From CAWDNM01 sp964521195 (GTDB taxonomy: Bacteria > Actinomycetota > Coriobacteriia > Anaerosomatales > JAAXUF01): a DNA stretch of 64,000 bases. Shown one piece after another: positions 1 through 7,039 of this stretch (position 1 is its first letter; every line of letters starts with the position of its first letter). The stretch is taken from the NCBI GenBank assembly GCA_964521195.1, contig CAZFRE010000007.1:53334-117333 (forward strand). Reading direction: 5' to 3'. The notes below the pieces were generated by a model. It was not told where the DNA came from, ran no database searches, and saw only the letters and a list, made by a program, of their open reading frames with translations. Both the position numbers and the translations under genes were made by a program.

Positions 1-1
1 C

Positions 2-229
2 ATCTCTGTGTCGACCGGCTCGGCGTGCTCGTCGGGCTCGCTGGAGCCGAGTCACGTGCTACTTTCCATCGGCTGCCCGCCGGAGATCGCTCACGGATCG
101 CTCCGCATCTCGCTTGGGCGGTTCACGACCGAAGAGGACGTCGACTACTTCCTCGAGGTCTTCCCGCCCATCGTAGAGCGGCTACGCGCAATGTCGCCCG
201 TGTATCAGAAGATGTTCGGCTCCAAGTAG
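2..229 (+). CDS. nifS: Cysteine desulfurase (NifS/IscS type), C-terminal fragment
   Basis: Only the last 75 or so codons are inside the window; the 5' part lies upstream. The reading frame contains STGSACSSGS, the active-site loop of PLP-dependent cysteine desulfurases, in which the cysteine carries the persulfide, followed by an alpha/beta C-terminal part (SLRISLGRFTTEEDVDYFL) typical of the family. The enzyme takes sulfur from L-cysteine and hands it to a scaffold protein and to tRNA thiolases. The next two genes, a NifU scaffold and MnmA, are both expected sulfur acceptors, which supports the call. NifS and IscS cannot be told apart from this fragment. Confidence 0.93.
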   Translation: MSVSTGSACSSGSLEPSHVLLSIGCPPEIAHGSLRISLGRFTTEEDVDYFLEVFPPIVERLRAMSPVYQKMFGSK

Positions 230-274
230 CCGCCTGACCGCCCAACGACCATCCCGCCCCGTAAGGAGATCACC

Positions 275-802
275 GTGCTCTACTCCGACAAGGTCATGGA
301 CCACTTCAACAACCCGCGCAATGTCGGCGTCATCGAGGATGCAGACGGCATCGGCGAGGTCGGGAACCCCGTCTGCGGCGACATGATGAAGATCACCATC
401 AAGGTCGACGAGACCGACCACATCAACGACGTGAAGTTCCAGACACTCGGATGCGGCGCCGCCATCGCCACGTCTTCGATCGTGACGGAGATGGCCAAGG
501 GGCTCACGCTCCAAGAGGCGGTCGACATCAGCAAGCAGCAGGTCGCCGACGAGCTCGGCGGTCTCCCTCCCGCGAAGATGCACTGCAGCGTCCTGGCCAC
601 CGACGGCCTCAAGGTCGCCGTCGACGACTACCTCAAGAAGCACGGCCGCGAACCGATCGCCGGCGAGGTCAAGTCGAGCGACCCCAACTTCGACCCCCAC
701 GCGGACGAAGACGACCACGATCACGAGCACGACGCTGCCGATCACGTGCACGATCACGCGGGGCCCGACGGCGAGTGCAGCGTGTGCTGCCAGCAGATCT
801 GA
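275..802 (+). CDS. nifU: NifU/IscU-type Fe-S cluster scaffold with His-rich tail
   Basis: 175 residues starting at a GTG behind AAGGAG (263-268). Residues 1-125 are a U-type scaffold: the three cluster-ligating cysteines are visible as Cys34 (NPVCGD), Cys60 (LGCGAA) and Cys104 (MHCS). It would receive sulfur from the upstream desulfurase and assemble Fe-S clusters in the cytoplasm. Beyond residue about 130 comes an extension unlike the standard IscU: a Asp/His-rich stretch (residues 142-161, seven histidines) and a terminal CSVCC cluster (168-172). The tail looks suited to metal binding, but that is inference. Tightly packed between nifS and mnmA, probably one operon. Confidence 0.92.
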   Translation: MLYSDKVMDHFNNPRNVGVIEDADGIGEVGNPVCGDMMKITIKVDETDHINDVKFQTLGCGAAIATSSIVTEMAKGLTLQEAVDISKQQVADELGGLPPAKMHCSVLATDGLKVAVDDYLKKHGREPIAGEVKSSDPNFDPHADEDDHDHEHDAADHVHDHAGPDGECSVCCQQI

Positions 803-830
803 CGACCTGCGACACAAGGAGCCTGCGCTG

Positions 831-1880
831 ATGGCCCGTGTCTTCGTGGCGATGAGTGGAGGCGTCGATTCCAGCGTCGCGGCCGCGCTCCTTCTCGAGC
901 AGGGTCACGACGTCACCGGTGTCACGATGCAACTGTGGCCGTCCTCATCCGATGAGGGCGGCTGCTGTTCTGTCTCCGCCATCCGAGACGCCCGCCGTGT
1001 GTGCGACCTTCTCGGCATCCCGCACTACACGCTGAACTTCCGAGACGCATTCGAGCGCGAAGTCGTCTCGGCGTTCGCGGACGAGTACGCGGCGGGGCGC
1101 ACTCCCAACCCATGCATCGTCTGCAACGACCGGCTCAAGTTCTCCGACCTCCTCGCGAAGGCGAGCGCGCAGGGTGCCGAGTACCTTGCGACAGGCCACT
1201 ACGCTCGGGTACTCCGCGACCCTGATGGGACCCCATGGCTGGCCCGTGGGCTCGACGCGGCGAAGGACCAGAGCTACTTCCTCTACCGGCTCACGCGCAA
1301 TCAGTTGCGGCACGTCATGTTCCCGATCGGCGAGCTGCGCAAGCCCGAGGTTCGCGCGATCGCCGAGCGCATCGGCTTGCACGTCGCCGAGAAGCCCGAC
1401 AGCCAGGAGGTCTGCTTCGCCGCAGCCGGCGAGCACGGCAACGTTGTCCGCGAACATCGACCCGACGCATCCGAGCCCGGCGACATCACCACGGTCGACG
1501 GTGTGTGCGTAGGTCGCCATGAGGGCATAGCGGCCTTCACGGTCGGCCAGCGCAAGGGTCTGGGAATCGCGGCTCCCGAGCCGCTGTATGTCGTGCGTAT
1601 CGACGCCGATAGGCGCCGCGTCGTCGTTGGACCGCGATCCGCACTCGCCGTGTCGCGCATCGTCGCGACCGACTGCGTGTGGCACGGCTCGGAGAGTGAA
1701 TCGGTGGAGGTCATGGCGCGGTATCGCATGCCTGCGGTCCCAGGGACCGCAGTCGAGACCGGCCCCGTCCTGACCGTGACGTTGGACGCTCCCGTCGAGG
1801 GCATCGCGCCTGGGCAGGCTGTCGTATGCTACCGGGGAGACGTATGCCTCGGCGGAGGGACCATCACGTGCGCGACCTGA
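831..1880 (+). CDS. mnmA: tRNA-specific 2-thiouridylase MnmA
   Basis: 349 residues, normal family length. It activates and thiolates U34 of the wobble position in tRNA-Lys, -Glu and -Gln. The N-terminal PP-loop ATP-pyrophosphatase motif SGGVDSS is at residues 9-15; the conserved PNPCIVCND motif puts the catalytic cysteine at residue 95, and the second catalytic cysteine is Cys195 (SQEVCF). The C-terminal beta-barrel (FTVGQRKGLGIA) is present. It lies 28 bp after the nifU gene, so the desulfurase, scaffold and thiolase look co-transcribed. Its stop overlaps the start of the next gene. Confidence 0.96.
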   Translation: MARVFVAMSGGVDSSVAAALLLEQGHDVTGVTMQLWPSSSDEGGCCSVSAIRDARRVCDLLGIPHYTLNFRDAFEREVVSAFADEYAAGRTPNPCIVCNDRLKFSDLLAKASAQGAEYLATGHYARVLRDPDGTPWLARGLDAAKDQSYFLYRLTRNQLRHVMFPIGELRKPEVRAIAERIGLHVAEKPDSQEVCFAAAGEHGNVVREHRPDASEPGDITTVDGVCVGRHEGIAAFTVGQRKGLGIAAPEPLYVVRIDADRRRVVVGPRSALAVSRIVATDCVWHGSESESVEVMARYRMPAVPGTAVETGPVLTVTLDAPVEGIAPGQAVVCYRGDVCLGGGTITCAT

Positions 1881-2689
1881 TCGACTGTCACATCCACACA
1901 CAGCGATGCGGACACGCCTCGGGCACGGTCGATGACTACGCGGCGGCCGCGGCACGCACAGGGCTGCGGGGGCTGGCCTTCACGGAACACCTCGCTCTGC
2001 CCGAGGATCTCGATCCCCACAGGCACCTGTCCATGCCGGCGTGCGACCTCGAGGACTACTTGGTCGAGGTGGATCTCGCTGCGCAGCGCTACCCCGATAT
2101 CGACATCGTGACGGGACTCGAAGCGGACTACCTGCCGGATCGCGAGGAGCTGACGCGAGCTGCGATTCTCGACGCGAAGCATCGTTCGGACGGGGTCCGG
2201 TTCGTGCTGGGAAGTGTCCACTTCATCGGCGAATGGGCGTTCGACGACCCTCACAACGTAGACGAATGGGAGCGACGAAGCGTCGATGAAGCGTGGACAT
2301 CCTACTTCGAGCTGTGGTGCGAAGCCGCACTGACCGGCATGTTCGACTGCATGGCACACCCGGACCTCCCCAAGAAGTTCGGGCACCGTCCGAGCTTCGA
2401 CACCCGCGACCTGTACGCGGAGGCGGCACGGACGGCCGCACAGGCTGGTACCGCGGTCGAGGTCTCCACGGCAGGGCTGCGCAAGCCGGTGGGCGAGCTG
2501 TACCCCGGCAGCGAGCTGCTTCGCGCGTTCAACCTGGCCGGTGTGCCGGTGACGGTGGGCTCGGACGCACACGAGCCGGGGGAGGTCGGATACCGCATCG
2601 GCGCAGCGTACGACGCCGCGGCCGCCGCCGGCTACACCGAGGTCCAGTTCCCTGACGGCTCCGGAGGCTGGAGGGCGATCCGACTATGA
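1868..2689 (+). CDS. PHP-domain phosphatase, histidinol-phosphatase-like
   Basis: 273 residues from a GTG at 1868, preferred over an in-frame ATG at 1826 because GGAGGG (1854-1859) stands 8 nt before it. The N-terminus has the PHP metal site DCHIHTQRCGHASG, followed by FTEHL, GSVHF and a C-terminal GSDAHEPGEVG, all metal-ligand motifs of the PHP superfamily. The overall pattern resembles HisK/HisJ-type histidinol phosphatases, but no other his gene is in the window, so the substrate is uncertain and it could be another small phosphoesterase. Overlaps mnmA by 13 bp and the next gene by ATGA, suggesting translational coupling. Confidence 0.8.
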   Translation: MRDLIDCHIHTQRCGHASGTVDDYAAAAARTGLRGLAFTEHLALPEDLDPHRHLSMPACDLEDYLVEVDLAAQRYPDIDIVTGLEADYLPDREELTRAAILDAKHRSDGVRFVLGSVHFIGEWAFDDPHNVDEWERRSVDEAWTSYFELWCEAALTGMFDCMAHPDLPKKFGHRPSFDTRDLYAEAARTAAQAGTAVEVSTAGLRKPVGELYPGSELLRAFNLAGVPVTVGSDAHEPGEVGYRIGAAYDAAAAAGYTEVQFPDGSGGWRAIRL

Positions 2690-3792
2690 GTAGCGTGCGA
2701 ATCTCCGACATCGCGCTCGCGCTCGATCGCGCGTTTCCGACGGAATGGGCCGAGGACTGGGACCGGGTGGGACTGCTGGCCGGCGATCCAAGCCGAGAGG
2801 TCACCGGCGTGGTCCTGGCGCTCGATCCCACCCGCAAGGCCATCGAGGAGGCGCGTGCCCGCGGGGCCAACGTGCTTGTCACACACCACCCGGCGTTTCT
2901 CAAGACGCCGAGCTGGCTCACCCCCGGCCGTGGGGCGGCCGGAGTCATCTTCGCCGCTCTGGACGCCGGAGTCGCGCTGGTCAACGCGCACACCAACCTC
3001 GATCGGTCCCCGGAGGCGGGTGGACTGCTACCACACGCCCTGGGGTTGCAGCCTGTCGGTCCGATCGAGCGCTCGATGATGCCCATGGCGCTCGTGACCG
3101 TGTTCGTGCCTCCGGGTCATGTCGACGATGTCGCACAGGCCATGATCGGCGCCGGCGCAGGCCGGCTCGGCGAGTACAGCTCGTGCCGGTTCGTCTCGGC
3201 GGAGGGCACCGGGTCGTTCACGCCGAGTCCGGCGGCCGACCCCTTCGCAGGGCGTGGCGGGGAGCCGTCGTCCGCGGCCGAAGTGCGTCTGGAGATGGTC
3301 GCACCCCGCACGCGCGCTCGAGGTGTCGCGGCCGCGGCGCGAAGCGCGCACCCCTACGAGGAACCGCTCATCGCGGTCGCGGACGTCGAGGTCGCCCGAG
3401 CAAGTGCGCGGATGGGGATGCTCAATCGCGCACCCGAGGGGCTCACGCTTCGCACCTTGGCCGCCGCGGCTTCCAACGCCTTCGCGATCACACCCCGCAT
3501 CTGGGGTGACCCCGATGCCCCGCTCGCGCATGTCGCGACCGCAACCGGCTCTGCCGGCTCACTCGTCGGTGACGTCCTCAGCAGCAAGGCGCAGGCCTTG
3601 GTGGCGGGGGAGGTGCGGTATCATGACGCACTGGACGCCGCTGAGATGGGACTCGGCATTGTGGAACTCGGGCACGACGTGTCGGAGTGGCCGCTTGTCG
3701 GACTCCTGGAGCGGGCCGTCCGCGTCGTCGACGGGCTGTCCGACGACGACGTGTACGTCCTTCCTGCCACGCCGGGCTGGTGGACTCCCTGA
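2686..3792 (+). CDS. Nif3-like dinuclear metal protein (YqfO/GCH1 type 2 homologue)
   Basis: 368 residues, the long form of the Nif3 family with a central inserted CutA/PII-like domain (about residues 130-235, including AHPYEEP). Metal-ligand motifs are THHPAF near residue 66, NAHTNLD near residue 102, and GEVRYHDALDAAE plus ELGHD near the C-terminus. The family forms toroidal hexamers with a dinuclear metal centre; the biochemical role is not settled, although some members are called GTP cyclohydrolase type 2. It overlaps the previous gene by ATGA and is followed by the zinc-ribbon and RNase H genes, the same trio I recall from mycobacteria. Confidence 0.9.
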   Translation: MSSVRISDIALALDRAFPTEWAEDWDRVGLLAGDPSREVTGVVLALDPTRKAIEEARARGANVLVTHHPAFLKTPSWLTPGRGAAGVIFAALDAGVALVNAHTNLDRSPEAGGLLPHALGLQPVGPIERSMMPMALVTVFVPPGHVDDVAQAMIGAGAGRLGEYSSCRFVSAEGTGSFTPSPAADPFAGRGGEPSSAAEVRLEMVAPRTRARGVAAAARSAHPYEEPLIAVADVEVARASARMGMLNRAPEGLTLRTLAAAASNAFAITPRIWGDPDAPLAHVATATGSAGSLVGDVLSSKAQALVAGEVRYHDALDAAEMGLGIVELGHDVSEWPLVGLLERAVRVVDGLSDDDVYVLPATPGWWTP

Positions 3793-3807
3793 CATGAGGA
3801 GACGCGC

Positions 3808-4527
3808 ATGAGCCAAGCAGCCTCGCTGCTCGCACTTCAGGAACTCGATATCGAGATCATGCGCGCGAGGAAGCGTCTCGACGAGCTTCCCGAGAAGCGT
3901 GAGATCCTTGCGGTGCGCCAGAAGTCCCGCGACGTCACCGACCTGCACGGCAAGGCCGAACTGCTCCTCAAGAAGCTTCAGGCGGACCTGAAGGCGCATC
4001 AGGACGAGATCGCGACGCTCACCGAGAAGATCGCCGCCGAGCAGGCCAAGGTCATGGCCACGTCCGACCACCGCGCGGTGCAGTCCATAACCAGGGAGAT
4101 GGACGGCCTGAAGCGGCGGCAGGACAAGATGGAGATGGAGTCGCTCCAGATCATGGAGCGTATCGACAAGGCGACCGCACAGACAGCCAAGATCGATGAT
4201 GCCCTCAAACAGCTCGCCGACAAGGACGCGGCGCTGTGCACGCGCTTCAAGTCGGTCGGCGGTGCTCTGCAGGCTGAGATCGCGGATATGGAGAAGCGCC
4301 GCGCACAGACCGCAGACGCCATCGACGATGACGTCGTCGCCCGTTACGAGCAGATCCGCGAGACCAAGGGCGGCGTGGGAGTCGGACGGCTTGAAGACAC
4401 CACGTGCAGCGCATGCCGCATGTCGCTGCCCGCCGAGCGCGTTCGGGAGCTCCAGGCCGGCGATGACATCTCCATGTGTCCGCAGTGCCGTCGTCTGATC
4501 GTGGTCCGAAGCGAGGGAGACGCCTGA
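3808..4527 (+). CDS. Coiled-coil protein with C4 zinc ribbon
   Basis: 239 residues. The first 175 or so residues are a long charged coiled coil forming a hairpin (heptad-like Leu/Ala positions with many Lys/Glu), and the C-terminus carries a zinc ribbon: SACRMSLPAERV and later MCPQCRRLIV, plus CxxC pairs as ligands. This matches the actinobacterial family annotated as C4-type zinc ribbon protein, whose function is unknown; nucleic-acid binding is usually suggested. It sits 15 bp after the Nif3 gene and shares TGATG with the RNase H start, so all three are likely co-translated. Confidence 0.88.
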   Translation: MSQAASLLALQELDIEIMRARKRLDELPEKREILAVRQKSRDVTDLHGKAELLLKKLQADLKAHQDEIATLTEKIAAEQAKVMATSDHRAVQSITREMDGLKRRQDKMEMESLQIMERIDKATAQTAKIDDALKQLADKDAALCTRFKSVGGALQAEIADMEKRRAQTADAIDDDVVARYEQIRETKGGVGVGRLEDTTCSACRMSLPAERVRELQAGDDISMCPQCRRLIVVRSEGDA

Positions 4528-4979
4528 TGGCTCGGGCCGTCCTGCGCACCGATGGCGGCTCGCGTGGAAACCCCGGGCCGGCCGGCGCCGGCTTCGTCAT
4601 CGAGGTGGACGGGGAGACCGTCTGTCGCGGTGGGAAGTTCATCGAGATGGCGACCAACAACATCGCCGAGTACGAGGCGTTCATCTGGGGGCTCGAGAAC
4701 GTCGCCGCTCTTGGACATGCGTCGGTGGACGTGTTCGCCGACAGCGAGTTGCTCGTCAAACAGATCAACGGCCAGTACCGGGTCAAGAACGAGGGACTCA
4801 AGCCGCTGTTCCTCAAGGCGCTTGGCCAGGTACGGCGCTTCGAGTCATGCCGGGTCACACACGTCAGGCGCGAGTTCAACCGGGACGCCGACGCCATGGC
4901 GAACGAAGCGATGGATTCGCGCGGGACGGTCGGCGATGCGCCGGTCGACCCTGGCGCTGGCCAGGACACACTCTTCTAG
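4527..4979 (+). CDS. rnhA: Ribonuclease HI-type nuclease
   Basis: 150 residues from an ATG overlapping the previous stop (TGATG); GAGGGA precedes it. Acidic catalytic residues of the RNase H fold are visible: Asp in LRTDGGSRGNPGPAG, Glu in NIAEYEAF, Asp in FADSELLVKQ and a final Asp in NRDADAMANE. The form is the short RVT_3-like version common in actinobacteria and archaea. It would cleave the RNA strand of RNA-DNA hybrids. In mycobacteria a homologue is fused to a CobC-like phosphatase; here it stands alone. An RNase HII gene starts at the right edge of the window. Confidence 0.9.
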   Translation: MARAVLRTDGGSRGNPGPAGAGFVIEVDGETVCRGGKFIEMATNNIAEYEAFIWGLENVAALGHASVDVFADSELLVKQINGQYRVKNEGLKPLFLKALGQVRRFESCRVTHVRREFNRDADAMANEAMDSRGTVGDAPVDPGAGQDTLF

Positions 4980-5012
4980 GACACTCACCAGCCGCACTCT
5001 TGGAGGGCACTC

Positions 5013-5378
5013 GTGTACGAACTCACCGTGAAGTCCCATTTTGACGCCGCACACGCCCTTCGCGGCTACCCGGGTGAGTGCCGCAACCTGCACGGGCATA
5101 CCTGGGATGTGGAAGTCACGGTCGGCGGCAGCGAGCTCGATGAGATCGGCATCGTCTACGACTTCAAAGCGCTCAAGGACGACCTGGGCGCAGTGCTCGC
5201 GGATTACGACCACGCGTTCATCAATGAGGTCGCGCCCTTCGATGTCCTGACTCCGACGGCGGAGAATCTGGCGCGCGTCATCTACGAGCGGCTCGAGCAG
5301 ACTGTGGACCCGCGCGTGCACGTGGTCGAGGTCGCCGTCTGGGAGTCGCCGATCGCGAAGCTCACCTATCGGCGATAG
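5013..5378 (+). CDS. queD: 6-carboxytetrahydropterin synthase QueD
   Basis: 121 residues from a GTG with GGAGGG at 5002-5007. It converts 7,8-dihydroneopterin triphosphate to 6-carboxy-tetrahydropterin in queuosine (7-deazaguanine) synthesis. The zinc-binding histidines are seen in SHFDAAHALRGY and NLHGHTWDVEV, and the catalytic cysteine in GECRNLHGH; a C-terminal glutamate occurs in VVEVAVWESP. No other que gene is in the window. It is the last gene of the leftmost plus-strand group; 34 bp separate it from the RNase H gene. Confidence 0.94.
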   Translation: MYELTVKSHFDAAHALRGYPGECRNLHGHTWDVEVTVGGSELDEIGIVYDFKALKDDLGAVLADYDHAFINEVAPFDVLTPTAENLARVIYERLEQTVDPRVHVVEVAVWESPIAKLTYRR

Positions 5379-5424
5379 TCCCGCAGGGGAATGGCTCGCG
5401 CTGGGGAGCCGCTGAGAATACAAG

Positions 5425-5600
5425 TGTCCCGAGAGACCTCGCCTGCGGGTCCTCCTACCGGAAACGACTTCCCATTTCTTACCTTCGCGGCTCCGGTTCC
5501 GCCGATCCACCTCACGGTTCGATCGACTTCCTCGGTGCCCTCTCCGGCAGCTACTGGTACGCCGTCTTTCGGAGTCCGCTGCGTCCGACCTCTCGGGACA
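5425..5600 (-). ncRNA. Candidate 6S-like regulatory RNA
   Basis: No protein gene fits this 450-bp gap. On the minus strand a near-consensus sigma-70 promoter (5607-5635) fires into a stretch whose ends are complementary over 11 nt: TGTCCCGAGAG at the 5' end (5600-5590) and CTCTCGGGACA at the 3' end (5435-5425). Reading inward I can pair further helices: GCGG with CCGC, CCGAAAGAC with the GTC..TTTCCGG side, UACC with GGUA, GGC-CCG with CGG-GCC, CGAUC with GAUCG, and ACC/GGU closing a GUGA loop. That leaves an asymmetric internal bubble at about nt 45-58 against 112-116 of a ~176-nt rod. Size, rod shape and bubble position match 6S RNA, which sequesters sigma-70 RNA polymerase. Sequence alone cannot prove the family. 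Confidence 0.55.
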
Positions 5601-5606
5601 AGATGT

Positions 5607-5635
5607 ACTGTACCCACGTCCCCGGGGGGTGTCAA
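5607..5635 (-). promoter_or_regulatory. Sigma-70 promoter of the 6S-like RNA
   Basis: Minus strand: TTGACA (5635-5630), 17-nt spacer, TACAGT (5612-5607). This is a perfect -35 and a good -10 at ideal spacing, placing the start at about 5600, exactly the first base of the terminal helix. There is no open reading frame downstream that it could serve. Confidence 0.7.
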
Positions 5636-5754
5636 CGAGTTTCGGTGAGAATGCTCCGATTCCTGATGAGCGGCTCCTATGTCATGCTCGACGGATAGTT
5701 GGCTACGACAAGCGGGACTTTCCTTCCGATTGTCTCGGGCGATGCCATCTGCGG

Positions 5755-5783
5755 TTGTGCCACGCCCCGCGAGTCCCTAGACT
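5755..5783 (+). promoter_or_regulatory. Putative promoter of the DtxR-family gene
   Basis: TTGTGC (5755-5760), 17-nt spacer, TAGACT (5778-5783), about 50 nt before the start codon. Match is moderate. Apart from this and the 6S-like RNA with its promoter, I see nothing else defined in the gap 5379-5831. Confidence 0.4.
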
Positions 5784-5831
5784 TGTCAGTATAGGTAGCA
5801 GGTTCTCTCTAGAAGTCAGGACGCGGAGCAG

Positions 5832-6491
5832 ATGCCCACCGCCACACTCGAGGAGTATCTCGAGGCCATCTACAAGCTCTCCGAGGAAGGCACCGTGCGA
5901 CCGACGGCAGTCGCCGAGGCCATGGGCGTGTCGGGGCCTACGGTCACTGCGACGCTGCGCCGACTTCAGTCGCACGGGTTCGTCACTCGCGAGGGCACGA
6001 ATGTGGTGCTGACCGCTGAGGGGAAGACGCGCGCCTTAGACATCGTCCGCCGCCACCGTGTCGCCGAGGCCTTCTTGGTGGGAACGCTCGGCCTGGATTG
6101 GGATGCGGCTCACGAGGATGCATGCCTGCTCGAGCACGCCCTCTCACCGCGGGTACTCGAGGCCCTCGAGCGGTTTCTGGACAACCCTGAGGTCTGCCCT
6201 CATGGACATCCGATCCCTACCGCAGACGGCATGGTCGCCCATGTCGGCGGTGAGCCACTGTGTGACGTCGCCCCCGACCGTCCCGTTCGCGTGCTGCGCG
6301 TATCCGAGAACAACGATGAGATGCTCGGTTACGTGGGCTCACTTGGACTTCGTCCCGGCGCGATGGTCACGGTCGCCGAGCACGCTCCTTTCGGGGGGCC
6401 GTTGACGATCGACGTTGCAGGCGCTCGTACCGCGATCGCACGTGACATCGCTCGCCTGGTCACCGTGGAGGCTGTCGAACCGGCGATGTGA
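5832..6491 (+). CDS. DtxR/MntR-family metal-dependent transcriptional regulator
   Basis: 219 residues with the three-part DtxR layout: winged helix-turn-helix (about residues 1-65, including GVSGPTVTATLRRLQ as the recognition segment), metal-binding dimerisation domain (about 66-140, with RRHRVAEAFL, HEDACLLEHALS and CPHGHPIP holding the expected His/Glu/Cys ligands) and a C-terminal FeoA/SH3-like domain (about 145-217). It would repress iron or manganese uptake genes when metal is plentiful. No transporter gene is adjacent, so the regulon and the metal (Fe or Mn) are not evident. Transcribed alone. Confidence 0.92.
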   Translation: MPTATLEEYLEAIYKLSEEGTVRPTAVAEAMGVSGPTVTATLRRLQSHGFVTREGTNVVLTAEGKTRALDIVRRHRVAEAFLVGTLGLDWDAAHEDACLLEHALSPRVLEALERFLDNPEVCPHGHPIPTADGMVAHVGGEPLCDVAPDRPVRVLRVSENNDEMLGYVGSLGLRPGAMVTVAEHAPFGGPLTIDVAGARTAIARDIARLVTVEAVEPAM

Positions 6492-6528
6492 TGACCGGCC
6501 GTCTTGCCTGTCAGACCCTCCGTGTAGC

Positions 6529-6557
6529 TTGTCGAATCGAACATACGTTCGTATACT
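6529..6557 (+). promoter_or_regulatory. Promoter of the DUF6504-dnaE2 unit
   Basis: TTGTCG (6529-6534), 17-nt spacer, TATACT (6552-6557). The whole spacer end is occupied by the LexA box at 6538-6551, so repressor binding would block polymerase directly. Confidence 0.75.
6538..6551 (+). promoter_or_regulatory. LexA (SOS) operator
   Basis: CGAACATACGTTCG is a perfect palindromic match to the Gram-positive LexA/DinR box CGAACnnnnGTTCG. It lies inside the promoter spacer upstream of the DUF6504 and error-prone polymerase genes, which predicts DNA-damage induction of both. Confidence 0.9.
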
Positions 6558-6617
6558 GGACGTGCGCCGGGAACCCCCGGCGCGACTGCTCGATTCGACC
6601 GGGAGCTACCGGAAGCC

Positions 6618-7034
6618 ATGGGCCGCAACGCGCCGATCAAACGATTCTCCGCAACCCCTGAGGGGCAGCCACTCGAGCTGTTCTCCGGCAAGCGCAGTCG
6701 CTTGCCGATCATCGTCGAGCTCCTCGCCAGCCCATGGATAGTGAGGGCATCCGACCTGACACGGATCGACGGGTCGTGCGCCGCAAAGAGCGCCGAGGAG
6801 ACGGTCACGGTCACATGGGATGCGCTCCATCAGCTCCCGTCGTCGTTCGTCCGTGGCGAGCGAACCTATCGCATCGATGCGATCGTGCAGATGTGGTCTG
6901 CAGAGCGAGCGTGGTGGGACCCGCGCCGTCGTATCTCGCGGCGTTTCTGGAGAGTGCTGTCGCGCGGAGGAGTCTACGACCTTGCGTATGACCGGGTCGG
7001 CGATCGATGGTTGCTCATCGGAATCCAGGACTAG
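6618..7034 (+). CDS. DUF6504-like small protein preceding DnaE2
   Basis: 138 residues, no recognised catalytic motif. Basic N-terminus (MGRNAPIKRF), then a region that looks like a compact beta-rich fold with conserved tryptophans and arginines (WDPRRRISRRFWRVL, YDLAYDRVGDRWLL). This resembles DUF6504 proteins that I recall beside or within actinobacterial ImuB/DnaE2 mutagenesis cassettes. The LexA box and promoter directly upstream and the TAGTG junction with the polymerase gene suggest a translesion accessory role; its mechanism is unknown. Confidence 0.72.
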   Translation: MGRNAPIKRFSATPEGQPLELFSGKRSRLPIIVELLASPWIVRASDLTRIDGSCAAKSAEETVTVTWDALHQLPSSFVRGERTYRIDAIVQMWSAERAWWDPRRRISRRFWRVLSRGGVYDLAYDRVGDRWLLIGIQD

Positions 7035-7039
7035 TGGCG

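Noticed and set aside
5425..5600. SRP RNA, tmRNA or cobalamin riboswitch as alternatives for the structured RNA
   Set aside because: No AGCAG/GGAA SRP loop, no tmRNA tRNA-like ends or tag frame, no B12 box; and no downstream gene for a riboswitch to control on that strand.
5778..5815. A DtxR/MntR operator in front of the regulator gene
   Set aside because: I looked for a TTAGG-type palindrome near the promoter but found only weak, imperfect matches.
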